Below are positions 37,199-46,187 of a DNA stretch of 64,000 nt, piece by piece (within the stretch, counting starts at the first letter, position 1; every line of letters begins with the position of its first letter). The position numbers and the translations under genes are program-made. The notes under the pieces were generated by a model. That model saw only the letters and a list, made by a program, of their open reading frames with translations, did no database searches and was not told the origin of the DNA. Source of the stretch: Deinococcus aquatilis DSM 23025 (GTDB taxonomy: Bacteria > Deinococcota > Deinococci > Deinococcales > Deinococcaceae); assembly GCF_000378445.1 (NCBI RefSeq), contig NZ_KB899695.1:124001-188000 (forward strand). Direction: 5' to 3'.

Positions 37199-37756
37199 TT
37201 ACGCCCGCAGTTTGTCGCCGTAATACTTGCGGAGTTTGGCAACTTTGGGCGCAATAACCGCCATGCAGTACGGCTGACGCGCATTGTTGGCGTAGTAGTC
37301 CTGATGGTACGCCTCGGCCACATGGAAGATGGTGGCGGGTTCGATACTGGTCACGATGGGGCGGTCAAAGACAGCCTGTGCGGTCAGGTCAGCAATAACT
37401 TCGCGAGTTTCCTGTTCCTGCTGGGGCGTGAGGGGGAAAACGGCGCTGCGGTACTGGGTGCCCGCATCGGCCCCCTGACGGTTGAGCGTGGTGGGGTCGT
37501 GGGTGGCAAAAAACAGCCCCAGCAGATCGCGGAAGCTGACCTGCGCCGGGTCGAAGGTGACGCGGATGGCCTCGGCGTGCCCGGTGGTGCCGCTGCAAAC
37601 GCTGTTGTAGTCGGGGCGGGGCGTATGGCCGCCGATATAGCCGCTTTCTACCTTCTGTACGCCGCGAACATCGGTCATCACGGCTTCGGTGCACCAGAAG
37701 CAGCCGCCCGCGAGGATGGCTTGCTGCAAATCAGGAGTGAGATCAGGCTGAGTCAT
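37199..37756 (-). CDS. msrA: peptide-methionine (S)-S-oxide reductase
   Basis: Repairs oxidised methionine in proteins, important in a genus with strong oxidative-stress tolerance. 185 residues with the catalytic GCFWC (18-22), [25 protein letters not shown], and QYRSAVFP as in all MsrA. A possible resolving cysteine is in QPYCMAVI near the C-terminus. ATG 37756. Confidence 0.93.
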   Translation of the reverse strand: MTQPDLTPDLQQAILAGGCFWCTEAVMTDVRGVQKVESGYIGGHTPRPDYNSVCSGTTGHAEAIRVTFDPAQVSFRDLLGLFFATHDPTTLNRQGADAGTQYRSAVFPLTPQQEQETREVIADLTAQAVFDRPIVTSIEPATIFHVAEAYHQDYYANNARQPYCMAVIAPKVAKLRKYYGDKLRA

Positions 37757-37847
37757 GGCCCTATTCTGCCGCGCTCAGGCTGATCTGAAGGCGCGGAAAG
37801 GCACGGTTGGGCTTGGACTCTGCTCCGGGTCTGAACTTTGCTAAAAG

Positions 37848-38036
37848 CTACGTCTCATCATCGGCGGGAAGCGGCGCTTCTGTGGGGTCGGCCCGCTCCA
37901 GAGACTCGTTGCCCAAAGGCACTTCGGTGTACGGATTGCCCCGTTCCTGCTCTGGAATCTGGGCGTCTGGGGCCGGGTGCCGCACAGTGACCTGCGGCGC
38001 AGCGGCATCGGGGGTGGATTGATCCGGGTTGGTCAT
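37848..38036 (-). CDS. small acidic hypothetical protein
   Basis: 62 residues, proline- and acid-rich, probably unstructured ([26 protein letters not shown]). GGAG before ATG 38036 supports it. No family known. Confidence 0.5.
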   Translation of the reverse strand: MTNPDQSTPDAAAPQVTVRHPAPDAQIPEQERGNPYTEVPLGNESLERADPTEAPLPADDET

Positions 38037-38125
38037 GACTCCAGTGTGCCCGCAAGGGATGTGGATTGTGGGCAGAACCATAAACACCAGGCTTACTGTT
38101 CTGTCTCAGTGAGCCTTTCCGTCTC

Positions 38126-38890
38126 TCAGGTGAACAGGAGCCGCGCCGCGACCAGCAGGACGATTCCCCCGTACATCCATTTGACGAAGGCACTGCCCCG
38201 CAGCATCGCCATGCGTGCGCCCAGAAATGCCCCGGCAGCATTGGCAACACCCATCGGCAGGCCAATCCACCAGACCATATGGCCGCCGATCAGGAAAAAC
38301 AGGAACGCGCCCAGATTGGTGGCAAAGTTAATCGTGCGGGCATTGCCGCTGGCCCGCACGAGATTGAAGCCGACGATGGCAAACAGAAACATCAAAAAAG
38401 TGCCAGTGCCGGGGCCAAGAAAGCCGTCATAGACGCCGATGATCAGTGCCCCCGGCAGCGTGAGGGCCAGCGTACGGTTGGTCAGGCCCGGATAGCGGTC
38501 TTCCAGTCCGAAGCGTTTATTGACTAAAACCAGCGCCCCCACGCCCAGAATGACCACCCCGACAAGAGTACGGAAGGTGTTGGGGTCTACAAACCGCACC
38601 AAAAATGCGCCCAGCGCACTGCCGATCAGGGCCAGCGGGATCAGCCGCAGCACCAAGGCCCGGTCTACATGGCCCTTGCGCCAGTACTGCACGGTGGCGC
38701 TGCCGGATCCAAAAATAGCCAGCAGCTTGTTGGTTGCCACCGCCTGCGCCGGACTGAGGCCCATAAAAAACAACGTGGGAAGCGTGATGGTGCCGCCGCC
38801 CCCCGCCACCGCATCGATAAAGCCAGCCAGGAACGCCAGTGGCAGGCCGTACAGGAGAACTTCGGGACCAGGAGAAAAAGGATCGGGCAC
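38126..38890 (-). CDS. TSUP-family permease (TauE/SafE)
   Basis: 254 residues with seven to eight membrane helices and the repeated family motifs: [34 protein letters not shown] at 22-55 and [19 protein letters not shown] near 150-170. TSUP proteins move sulfite, sulfonates or other organic anions across the membrane. It is not part of the sulfur cluster at 55-63 kb but could serve it. Confidence 0.85.
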   Translation of the reverse strand: MPDPFSPGPEVLLYGLPLAFLAGFIDAVAGGGGTITLPTLFFMGLSPAQAVATNKLLAIFGSGSATVQYWRKGHVDRALVLRLIPLALIGSALGAFLVRFVDPNTFRTLVGVVILGVGALVLVNKRFGLEDRYPGLTNRTLALTLPGALIIGVYDGFLGPGTGTFLMFLFAIVGFNLVRASGNARTINFATNLGAFLFFLIGGHMVWWIGLPMGVANAAGAFLGARMAMLRGSAFVKWMYGGIVLLVAARLLFT

Positions 38891-38941
38891 GGGGGGCAGG
38901 ATAGGGGAAACGGTGAGTGGTCAGTGGGAAGTGGTGAGTGG

Positions 38942-39218
38942 GAAGGGCGAACCCCCCCATTGCTGTGCAATGCCTCTCCACAGAGGAGAGGAGCAAACAC
39001 CCCGACACTCCCACTCCAAGTCGTCCCCGCCCAAGTCCGTGTGAGGCCGTCGTGCGTGAAACGCGCGGGCCAATTCCATCTCAGAATGAACAGGCAATTC
39101 CGCTTCAAAGGGACGATTCAACCAAGCCAGCACACGACAAGATCACTCCTCCGTAGCGGAGCGCCAACTCCCCTGACCCCTTTGGGGGCGGGGGCTGGGG
39201 GGTGGGGGAATCCACCGT
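38942..39218. repeat. intergenic repeat, copy 1 of a tandem pair
   Basis: Starts with AACCCCCCCATTGCTGTGCAATGCC, followed by an AGAGG hairpin, contains GTGTGAGGCCGTCGT and GGGCCAATTCCA, and ends in CTCCCCTGACCCCTTTGGGGGCGGGGGC. The same order of blocks is found in copy 2. No open frame of interest; noncoding. Confidence 0.75.
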
Positions 39219-39256
39219 GGAGCAAGCCCCAAAATTCCTGACCCCTTTGGAGACGG

Positions 39257-39546
39257 GCGGCAAGGGCACCCCCCCCTTGCCCTGCAATGCCCCCCCTCAA
39301 GGGGAGGAGAAAAGACCACCCCACCGCCGCCCAGATCGTTCGCGCCCCATCCGTGTGAGGCCGTCGTCCGCGCAGCGGGCGGGCCAATTCCAACGTCAAG
39401 ACGACAGGCGATTCAGCTTCAGGTGAGCAATTTAGCCAGGTCTGAGCACGACAAGAGCACTCCTTCTCAGCGGACTCGTAGAGCTGCGAAGCAGAGCGAC
39501 ACTCCCCTGACCCCTGTGGGGGCGGGGGCTGGGGAGTGGGGGTGAA
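39257..39546. repeat. intergenic repeat, copy 2 of a tandem pair
   Basis: Shares blocks with copy 1 in the same order: CCCCCCCTTG..GCAATGCCCCCCC, GTGTGAGGCCGTCGTCCGCG, GGGCCAATTCCA, GACAAGAGCACTCCT and CTCCCCTGACCCCTGTGGGGGC. Divergence is modest. The pair separates the TSUP gene from tyrA. Confidence 0.75.
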
Positions 39547-39631
39547 CCGTGGCAACGAACAAAAAACGCCGCCACACCCAAAACCCCCCACACGTCCCGA
39601 CAAGCCCCGGCTCTCTCTCCCCCATTCCTGC

Positions 39632-39637
39632 TAGCCT
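39632..39637 (+). promoter_or_regulatory. -10 box of tyrA (leaderless)
   Basis: TAGCCT seven bases before ATG 39645; the intervening bases are all C or G and contain no ribosome binding site. Confidence 0.5.
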
Positions 39638-39644
39638 CGCCCCC

Positions 39645-40757
39645 ATGACCACGCCCGCCGACCCGTCCACCCTCCCGCCCCCACTGTTCGAGACCGCCGT
39701 CGTGGCAGGCGTCGGGCTGATCGGCGGAAGTGTGGCGCTGGGGCTGCGTCAGCGCTTTCTGGCGCGGCGGGTCATCGGATACGACGCCAACCCGGACGTG
39801 TTGCGGGAAGCCGAGGCACTGGGCGTGGTGGACGAGGTGCGGGCCACGCCGGGCGAATGGCTGCGCGGCGCTGATCTGGTGGTGCTGGCTGCGCCAATGC
39901 GGGCGCTGACGCCACTGGCCCGCGACCTCGCGCCGTATCTGAACCCCGCCGCACTCGTGACCGATGTGGGCAGCGTGAAGGCCGGAATAGCCGCCGAAAT
40001 GGAGGCGCTGGGCGTGCGAAACTTCGTGCCCGGACACCCGATGGCAGGCAGTGAGCGCGGCGGCGTGACCCATGCGCGGGCGGCCCTGCTGGAAAATGCC
40101 GTGTGGGTGCTGACGCCCACCGACCACACGCCCCTGACCGCCCTGAGCCGCGCCCGCATGCTGGTCGAACATCTCGGCGCGGCCCCGGTGGTCATGCCGC
40201 CCGAGGCACACGACGCGCTGGTTGCCACCGTCAGCCACCTACCCTACCTTGCCAGCCTTGCCCTGACGCACATGGTGGCCCGCGACGAACGCCTGAGCCT
40301 GCTGGCCGCCGGGGGATTTCGTGACCTGACCCGTGTGGCAAGCGGCGATCCGCGCATGAGCCGAGATATGGTCGTGGAAAACAAGGTGGCGCTGCGGGAA
40401 GCCCTGACCCGTTTCCGGCGTCAGCTGGAGCGCCTGGAGGCTGATCTGGACGAACCCGAAGAGCTGCTGGCCGCCGCCACCGAGGGCAAGCGTACCCGCG
40501 ACAGCCTGCCCGTGGTGCGCCGCAGTCTGCTGCCGCCCAAGCATGATCTGGTGGTGGCCGTGCCCGACAAGCCCAACCAGATCGGCGCAGTGACTCAGGC
40601 GCTTGGTGCGGCGGGCGTAAACATCAAAGACATTGAGGTGCTGGCGATCCGTGAGGAAGGCGGCGCGATGCGGCTGGGGCTGGAAACGCTGGAAGACGTG
40701 GCCCATGCCAGCCAGATTCTCCGCGAGGCCGGATTTGAAGTGCGGGGCCGAGGCTGA
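39645..40757 (+). CDS. tyrA: prephenate dehydrogenase
   Basis: Converts prephenate to 4-hydroxyphenylpyruvate with NAD, for tyrosine synthesis. 370 residues: Rossmann motif VAGVGLIGGSVALGLR near 20-35, TDVGSVK near 107, the HPMAGSERGGV substrate loop near 130 and SHLPYLASLAL near 200; a C-terminal ACT domain (about 300-368, DLVVAVPDKPNQIGAVTQALGAAGVNI) for feedback by tyrosine. ATG 39645 is chosen because a -10 box lies seven bases upstream; an earlier in-frame start at 39549 runs through the intergenic repeat. Confidence 0.92.
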   Translation: MTTPADPSTLPPPLFETAVVAGVGLIGGSVALGLRQRFLARRVIGYDANPDVLREAEALGVVDEVRATPGEWLRGADLVVLAAPMRALTPLARDLAPYLNPAALVTDVGSVKAGIAAEMEALGVRNFVPGHPMAGSERGGVTHARAALLENAVWVLTPTDHTPLTALSRARMLVEHLGAAPVVMPPEAHDALVATVSHLPYLASLALTHMVARDERLSLLAAGGFRDLTRVASGDPRMSRDMVVENKVALREALTRFRRQLERLEADLDEPEELLAAATEGKRTRDSLPVVRRSLLPPKHDLVVAVPDKPNQIGAVTQALGAAGVNIKDIEVLAIREEGGAMRLGLETLEDVAHASQILREAGFEVRGRG

Positions 40758-40825
40758 GGGCGTACTGCCGAGTTGGTCTTTTTCTCATGATGCACAGCGT
40801 TCAGGAGCCTGCGCTTTTTTCCCGC

Positions 40826-40831
40826 TACAGT
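40826..40831 (+). promoter_or_regulatory. -10 box of the acyltransferase gene
   Basis: TACAGT ten bases before ATG 40842, no ribosome binding site. Confidence 0.4.
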
Positions 40832-40841
40832 GAATGATCGC

Positions 40842-41948
40842 ATGACGGCGCTTCCTCCTCCCCTCTCGTCTTCGCCGCCTGCCAGCGACCCTGCAGTCCG
40901 CACTCCGGCCCGCCTAACGCCCATCGATACTTTCCGGGGACTGACGATTCTGGAAGTGGTGGGGCACCACGCCAGCGGAATGGCCCTTCGCCACGCCGAG
41001 GCCGGATCGCTGACGCATGAAGCGCTGCTGATCCTCAACCGCACCCTGCACTTTGCCGTGCCAGCCTTCGTTTTTCTGTCGGCGGTGGTGTTGACCCGCA
41101 GCCTGCTCAAGCGCTTCGATCCAGCCCGCTATTTCTGGCGGCGGCTGACGAGGGGAGCGTGGCCGTATCTGCTCTGGAGCGGCCTGTATATCGGCTGGTA
41201 CGTCTGGACAGGCCAGCGCACGCCCGATACCCTCACCGACCCGGCCCGCTGGCGCGACTGGCTGCTCTACGGGAAGGCCAGTTTTCACCTGTATTTCTTG
41301 CTCGTGGCGCTGGAAGTGTACGTGGTGCTGCCCTTCCTGTTGCCGCTGGCCCGCCGAAAACCCAGTATCACGGCGGCGCTGCTACTGGGGCTGGCGGCAC
41401 AACTGGGCCTGTACCTCCTGAACCGCGAGGTACTGAGGCTGCCGTTTCCGGCCAGTACCGTGCTGTGGTACGCCCTGCCCATCGCGCTGGGGGTGGCGGT
41501 GGGATCGCGGCTGGATGAATTTCAGGCCTGGTGGCGGCGGCGGCGACTGGTGCTACTGCCTGTATTGGTGGCAGCCTACGCGCTGTATCTGCCGATAGCC
41601 CTGGCCTATGCGCGGGGAACACCCGTAACCCCCGTGGTCTACAGCGGCCTCAGCTGGACATACACGGCACTGGTGGCCCTGACGCTGCTGGGGCTGGCCT
41701 ACCACCTGGAACGCGGTCCCGACTGGTTGCGGCGCGGCGTGGCGATTATCGGTACAGTCAGCCTGCAGATCTACCTGATTCACCCGGCCATCCTGCAACT
41801 GCTGGAGCGGCGCGGATTCCCGGATGGACGGCCTATCATGTTGCTGGTGACCACGGCCATGTACGCCCTGATCGCCTTGGCGCTCCCTGCCCTGCTGGGC
41901 CGCCTGCTGCTGGGCACGCGGGCAGGAACCTTTCTGTTTGGGCGCTGA
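40842..41948 (+). CDS. membrane acyltransferase (acyltransferase 3 family)
   Basis: 368 residues, ten or so membrane helices. The N-terminal RLTPIDTFRGLTILEVVGHHA carries the family's R....D..R....  and His near the active site; FLSAVVLTRSLLKRF and YLLWSGLYIGWY follow. Such enzymes transfer acetyl or other acyl groups to cell-surface sugars or lipids. ATG 40842 is preferred to GTG 40830 because the -10 box would overlap the latter. Confidence 0.8.
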   Translation: MTALPPPLSSSPPASDPAVRTPARLTPIDTFRGLTILEVVGHHASGMALRHAEAGSLTHEALLILNRTLHFAVPAFVFLSAVVLTRSLLKRFDPARYFWRRLTRGAWPYLLWSGLYIGWYVWTGQRTPDTLTDPARWRDWLLYGKASFHLYFLLVALEVYVVLPFLLPLARRKPSITAALLLGLAAQLGLYLLNREVLRLPFPASTVLWYALPIALGVAVGSRLDEFQAWWRRRRLVLLPVLVAAYALYLPIALAYARGTPVTPVVYSGLSWTYTALVALTLLGLAYHLERGPDWLRRGVAIIGTVSLQIYLIHPAILQLLERRGFPDGRPIMLLVTTAMYALIALALPALLGRLLLGTRAGTFLFGR

Positions 41949-42012
41949 ATTTTATAAGGTCCATCTGAATGAAGCCAACATCCAAGTCAGGATGCGGTCA
42001 TTCTCGCCGCGC

Positions 42013-42018
42013 TAGGAT
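42013..42018 (+). promoter_or_regulatory. possible -10 box of the hydrolase gene
   Basis: TAGGAT 12 bases before ATG 42031, giving a leader of only a few bases. Confidence 0.35.
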
Positions 42019-42030
42019 GCGCCCCGTTCT

Positions 42031-42933
42031 ATGCGCTCCCTTCTGACTCTGCCCGTTTTGACCCTGCCCCTCATGCTGGCCGCGCTGTGGACTGGGGCAC
42101 AGGCCGCCACGCCTCAGAGTGTTCCCGCCCTTCCTGTATCGGTGCCAGGAGTTTCTGTTCATCAGCCTCAGCCTCCCGCACCCGCCGAAACCGTGACGCT
42201 GAACCGCCTGAGTGGGCCGTCATTCCTGCGAATTCCAGACACCTGCCGTGAGCGGCCCTGTGCGCTGGTGGTGGTAGCGCACCCACGCGGCCAGAGTGCC
42301 GAGCGCCTGCATACCAGCCCTCAGGTGAACGTGCTGGTCCAGGCGTTGCTGGACGCTTCCTTTGCCGTGCTGCTCAGCGATGACGGCGGCGCAAATACCT
42401 GGGGCAGCCCTGCCGCGCTAGATCAGGTGGCCGGACTGCACGCCGATGCCGTGAGCCAATTCGATTGGAATGGCCGGACCTACGCACTGGGACTGAGCAT
42501 GGGCGGCCTGCTGGCGCTGCGTTCAGCACTTCCCGACAGCCCCTACGCAGTCAGCGGCGTGGCCCTGATTGACGGCTGGGCCGATCTGCGGGCCGCATGG
42601 GGAGGCTCCATGGCCCGCCGTACCGAGATCGAGGCCGCTTACGGCCTGGCCGCCGTCCCACCAGACGTGTCCCTCAATCCTCTGACCGAGGTGATGAACC
42701 ACGCGCCACTGCCCCTGTTCGTGGCCGCCAGCCCAGACGACGCCGTGGTTTCGATGAAAGCCAACGCTGACCGCCTGTACCCTCATGCGGAAGCGGGCGT
42801 CAGCGAATGGGTGGCATTGACTGGGCCACACCTGGGCGGCAACCGCTTTTCGCCCACGCTGGCCCGCCAACTCGCCGGATTTTTTGGGCGGCTGGAAGCG
42901 CGGGAACTGGCAAGGCTGGTGCCGAGGCACTAA
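42031..42933 (+). CDS. exported alpha/beta hydrolase
   Basis: 300 residues with a signal peptide (LLTLPVLTLPLMLAALWTGAQA). The nucleophile elbow GLSMGG lies near 155, the strand CALVVVAHPRGQSAE carries the oxyanion region near 88, an acidic residue is in ASPDDAV near 235, and a histidine in TGPHLGG near 270. An esterase or peptidase of the S9-like type is likely; substrate unknown. A perfect hairpin follows. Confidence 0.75.
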   Translation: MRSLLTLPVLTLPLMLAALWTGAQAATPQSVPALPVSVPGVSVHQPQPPAPAETVTLNRLSGPSFLRIPDTCRERPCALVVVAHPRGQSAERLHTSPQVNVLVQALLDASFAVLLSDDGGANTWGSPAALDQVAGLHADAVSQFDWNGRTYALGLSMGGLLALRSALPDSPYAVSGVALIDGWADLRAAWGGSMARRTEIEAAYGLAAVPPDVSLNPLTEVMNHAPLPLFVAASPDDAVVSMKANADRLYPHAEAGVSEWVALTGPHLGGNRFSPTLARQLAGFFGRLEARELARLVPRH

Positions 42934-42941
42934 GAAAAAGA

Positions 42942-42988
42942 TCACGGCCCATAGCGCGGAGCTTTGAGCCATGAGCTATGGGCCGTGA
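42942..42988. terminator. 14-bp hairpin between convergent genes
   Basis: TCACGGCCCATAGC and GCTATGGGCCGTGA pair perfectly around a 19-base loop. There is an A run on the left and no T run on the right. Related words (GGGCCGTGGGGCATGAGCGC) occur at 50754-50775, so it may belong to a dispersed palindrome family as well as end transcription of argS. Confidence 0.65.
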
Positions 42989-43006
42989 GGAGCGTGCCGC
43001 CGTGCT

Positions 43007-44839
43007 TTACATCGCGCTGGGAACCTCAATTCCGATCAGCGCCAGCGTTTCTTCAAAGGCGCGGCGCAGGCGGGCGACCAGAGCAAAACGGGCCTCCCGC
43101 AGACCCTCGGGGCTTTGCAGCACGTTGGTTATGGGCTTTCCGGCCTTGTCCTTGGCGTTGAACCAAGCATTGAACGAGGTCGCCAGATCAAGGGCGTAGG
43201 CGGCCACCACATGCGGCGAGTGCACGCGCACCGACTGGGCCACCACTTCGGGCAGCTTGGCGACGATTTTGGCAAGCGTCAGGTCTACGTCCAGCAGCGC
43301 GTCCCAGTCGGCTCCAGTGCCGCTCACATCGTGTCCGGCTTCCTGACCCTTACGGAGAATGCTGGCGGCACGGACGGCGGCGTACTGCACGTAGGGCGCG
43401 GTGTCGCCGTTGAGGGCCAACGCCTGATCCCAGCGGAAATCGATCTGGCGGGTGGGTTCGGCCTTCAGCATGGCAAAACGGATTGCGCCAATACCGATAC
43501 GGCGGGCAATCTCGGCGGCGTCATCGCGAGCGGCCAGGGTGGGGTTCACTTCGTTCAGCACAGCCAGCGCCCGCTTTTCGGCCTCGTCCATCGCGTCATC
43601 GGCACTCACGGCGATGCCCTTGCGCCCGCTGATGGTCTGGCCTTCCAGCGTCACGAAGGCGTAACTGAGGTGAATGCTGCGCTCCTTTTTCTCCTGTTCA
43701 CCTGCCACGCCGAGGCTGCTGCGAACCACCGTCTGCGGGTGATCCTGACGCGAGTCGATCACGTTGATGACCTCCTGCGCGTGCCCAAAGCGGCGCTCCA
43801 AGTCGGGCTGACCATCGGGGGCGCTTGTCCAGACCGTATGGCCTTCGGGGTCGGTGGTAAAGGGCTTGAATTTCATGCCCTCGAACAGGCCGAATTTCCA
43901 GAACTGGTAGCCGATGTCTTTGGCGGCATACATGGCGGTTCCATCGGTGCGGATCAGCACGACGTTGGGTTCTTCCAGCCCCGGCATAAATTCCGAGACA
44001 TCCATCACAAACGCGCCCACGTACTTGCCCTCGGTGGGGCGCGAGGTATACGGGCTGTTTTTCAGGATGTTCATGGCTTCGGTCAGAAAACCGCTGCCCA
44101 CCACATCGGATTCCCAGTTCAGCAGGTCGTAGCGTGCGCCGAGGCGAAAGCAGGTTTGCAGGTGGGCGTGAACCACTTTTTCCACCTCTGCACGCAGTTC
44201 CCCGGCTTCCAGCTTGTGCATGATTTCGGCAATGCCGGGTTCCAGCGCGGCCTTCTGCGGGTCGGCATTCAGGCGCACGTAGCCTTCCCCCAGCCAGCGG
44301 TCATACTTCTGCACGCCGTCCCAGGTCAGGCCGTAATGGTTGACCGCAAAGATGGATTCCGCCGCCTGCCGCCCGGTATCGTCGATGTAATTCTGCACTT
44401 CCACGGTGTGGCCCGCCGCCCGGAAAATGCGGGCCATAGAGTCGCCCAGCACCACGTTTCTGAGGTGGCCCACATGCAATTCCTTGTTCGGGTTGACGCT
44501 GGTGTGCTCGATCACCACTTTGCCCACACGGGCCTCGATCTGGGCCGGATTCTCCACGACATTCCGCACGAATTCGCCCCGGTTCACAAAGAAATTCAGG
44601 AACGGTCCGGCGGCTTCCACCTTCTGAATTCCGGCGGGAAGCTGAACGGCGGCGGCCAGTTGCGCGGCGATCTGCGCGGGATTACCGCCCAGTGCCTTGG
44701 CGATCAGGAAGGCGGCGGGCGTGCCGTAGTCGCCCGCTTTGCTGGGGGGCGTTTCCTGAATGGCCGCGTCGGTATCCGGTGCGCCAAGTTGTGCGGCAGC
44801 CGCTTCCACGGCGAGTTTGAGTTGAGCCTTGAGATCCAT
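43007..44839 (-). CDS. argS: arginyl-tRNA synthetase
   Basis: Class I synthetase charging tRNA-Arg. 610 residues with the N-terminal Add-1 domain (to about 90), HIGH-type motif HVGHL at 122-126 within SVNPNKELHVGHLRN, the GRQAAE/YG region, a KMSKS-like site degenerate as usual for ArgS (GQTISGRKGIAVS near 390) and the DALR anticodon-binding domain at the end. ATG 44839 with a TAAACT box eight bases before it. Confidence 0.94.
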   Translation of the reverse strand: MDLKAQLKLAVEAAAAQLGAPDTDAAIQETPPSKAGDYGTPAAFLIAKALGGNPAQIAAQLAAAVQLPAGIQKVEAAGPFLNFFVNRGEFVRNVVENPAQIEARVGKVVIEHTSVNPNKELHVGHLRNVVLGDSMARIFRAAGHTVEVQNYIDDTGRQAAESIFAVNHYGLTWDGVQKYDRWLGEGYVRLNADPQKAALEPGIAEIMHKLEAGELRAEVEKVVHAHLQTCFRLGARYDLLNWESDVVGSGFLTEAMNILKNSPYTSRPTEGKYVGAFVMDVSEFMPGLEEPNVVLIRTDGTAMYAAKDIGYQFWKFGLFEGMKFKPFTTDPEGHTVWTSAPDGQPDLERRFGHAQEVINVIDSRQDHPQTVVRSSLGVAGEQEKKERSIHLSYAFVTLEGQTISGRKGIAVSADDAMDEAEKRALAVLNEVNPTLAARDDAAEIARRIGIGAIRFAMLKAEPTRQIDFRWDQALALNGDTAPYVQYAAVRAASILRKGQEAGHDVSGTGADWDALLDVDLTLAKIVAKLPEVVAQSVRVHSPHVVAAYALDLATSFNAWFNAKDKAGKPITNVLQSPEGLREARFALVARLRRAFEETLALIGIEVPSAM

Positions 44840-44847
44840 AACATGGG

Positions 44848-44853
44848 AGTTTA
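44848..44853 (-). promoter_or_regulatory. -10 box of argS (leaderless)
   Basis: TAAACT on the minus strand, eight bases before the argS ATG. Confidence 0.5.
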
Positions 44854-44890
44854 TCAGCGCCGCAGATCAGAGAAGCAGCGCCGCCACATC

Positions 44891-45508
44891 TCAGCGCACC
44901 ACCAGCGCCACCGGTTCGGCCTGCACCCGCATCGGCATTCCGGCGGATTCGGCGTCCAGCCACGCGGTCAGGCGGTAAGTTCCCAGCGTCAGGGGCGGCA
45001 GCAGGCGCTTGAGGGTCAGGGTATCGCCGGGAGCCAGCGTGCGCGTCAGCAGAATTTCGGTGCAGCCGATGCGCCCGCCCGTGCTGGGCGCAGCTACTGC
45101 TTTGCCATCGCCGCGCACAATCGCCACCAGCGGAGGCAACTCGCACGACCCCCAGTTGACCTGCGGCGTATAGCGGAAGGTCACGGGGCGGCTGCCGGAA
45201 TTGCGAATTCCCAGCGTCACGGTCACGCCCTTGACGTCGGCAGAGGCGCTGGCAAGGGCGATCAGGCCGGGGGTGGCGGGTGTGGAATTGACAGGGGCCG
45301 GGACTTCCATCAGCGGTTTGGAGGGCGTGGAATTGGGCTGATTGCCGGACTGACTGCCGGGTGAAATGGGCGGCAATTCAGCAGGAGCAGAAGCGGGCGG
45401 CGGCACAGGGGCAGCACCCGGCCCACGCAACCCGCCAAGCACGGCGCACCCACTCAGCAGAGCAGGCATCAGCAGCAGCGCCAGTCCTCTTGCAAACTGT
45501 GGCCTCAT
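44891..45508 (-). CDS. lipoprotein with a BsuPI-like domain
   Basis: 205 residues. Lipobox LLSGC at about 19-23 marks a membrane-anchored lipoprotein, followed by a proline-rich linker (to about 80) and a beta-sandwich (VTVTLGIRNSGSRPVTFRYTPQVNW...) ending in a conserved strand (LTLGTYRLTAWLDA). This resembles BsuPI/intracellular proteinase inhibitor folds. ATG 45508 overlaps the stop of the preceding paralogue. Probably an envelope protein of unknown role. Confidence 0.65.
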   Translation of the reverse strand: MRPQFARGLALLLMPALLSGCAVLGGLRGPGAAPVPPPASAPAELPPISPGSQSGNQPNSTPSKPLMEVPAPVNSTPATPGLIALASASADVKGVTVTLGIRNSGSRPVTFRYTPQVNWGSCELPPLVAIVRGDGKAVAAPSTGGRIGCTEILLTRTLAPGDTLTLKRLLPPLTLGTYRLTAWLDAESAGMPMRVQAEPVALVVR

Positions 45509-46074
45509 CACCGCACCGTCACCCGCACCGGTTGGGCTGAAAGTTTGGCAGGCGCGGCATTGACCGAACCCGCGAACCAGCCCTCGATCATGTACTCCCC
45601 GGGCAACAACTCAAGGTCACGGGTATAGGTCACGGCCTCGCCCGCGCCCGCCGCGTCAGTGCGGAAATCCTGGGCGCACAATCTGGGTTCTCCGGCCACC
45701 GGATAGACCACTTCCCGCGTGCCTACCCGCAGCACCCGCACCAGCGGCGCAACGGCGCAGTTCTGGTCGTTGTCGCGGGCTGCACCAAGCTGCACGGCGG
45801 CGTTACCGGCGTTGGTCACTTTGAGGCTCAGCGGCACACGCCCAGCCACACTGCGCGGCGCGGTCAGGAGGGCGGTCAGTCCGGCTGGAACGGCCACTGC
45901 GCCGGGAGAACTTCTTAGGGCGTCAGACGAACTTCCCACCGGAATCGGCGCGGGCTGCACAAAAATGGGCTGCCAGTTCTCGGTCTGCGGCGGCAGTTCG
46001 GGCAGTGCAGCGGCCCCAAATCCCAGCGTGGGCCAGAGCAGCAGGGCAACAAGCAGGGCAGGGCGCGGGGGCAT
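45508..46074 (-). CDS. exported protein with a BsuPI-like domain
   Basis: 188 residues with signal peptide (LLVALLLWPTLGFGAAA). The domain (VPLSLKVTNAGNAAVQLGA...NCAVAPLVRVLR...) mirrors the downstream lipoprotein, including two cysteines and a final strand LPGEYMIEGWFAG, so the two are paralogues in one operon. TACTCT six bases before ATG 46074 suggests a leaderless start; a GGAGGT directly touching the ATG is too close to act. Confidence 0.65.
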   Translation of the reverse strand: MPPRPALLVALLLWPTLGFGAAALPELPPQTENWQPIFVQPAPIPVGSSSDALRSSPGAVAVPAGLTALLTAPRSVAGRVPLSLKVTNAGNAAVQLGAARDNDQNCAVAPLVRVLRVGTREVVYPVAGEPRLCAQDFRTDAAGAGEAVTYTRDLELLPGEYMIEGWFAGSVNAAPAKLSAQPVRVTVR

Positions 46075-46080
46075 ACCTCC

Positions 46081-46086
46081 AGAGTA
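46081..46086 (-). promoter_or_regulatory. -10 box of the BsuPI-like pair (leaderless)
   Basis: TACTCT on the minus strand, six bases before ATG 46074. Confidence 0.5.
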
Positions 46087-46187
46087 CGGCGCAAGTGTGA
46101 CGGGGGGCTGATAGCAGAGAGAGACCGGAAGCAGAGACGCCAGAAGCCCACACTCCCGCGCCCTCCCTCCAACCCACGACTCCCTCC

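Noticed and set aside
43115..45364. 749-codon open frame antisense to argS
   Set aside because: Shadow of argS and the lipoprotein gene; no start signal or recognisable domain.
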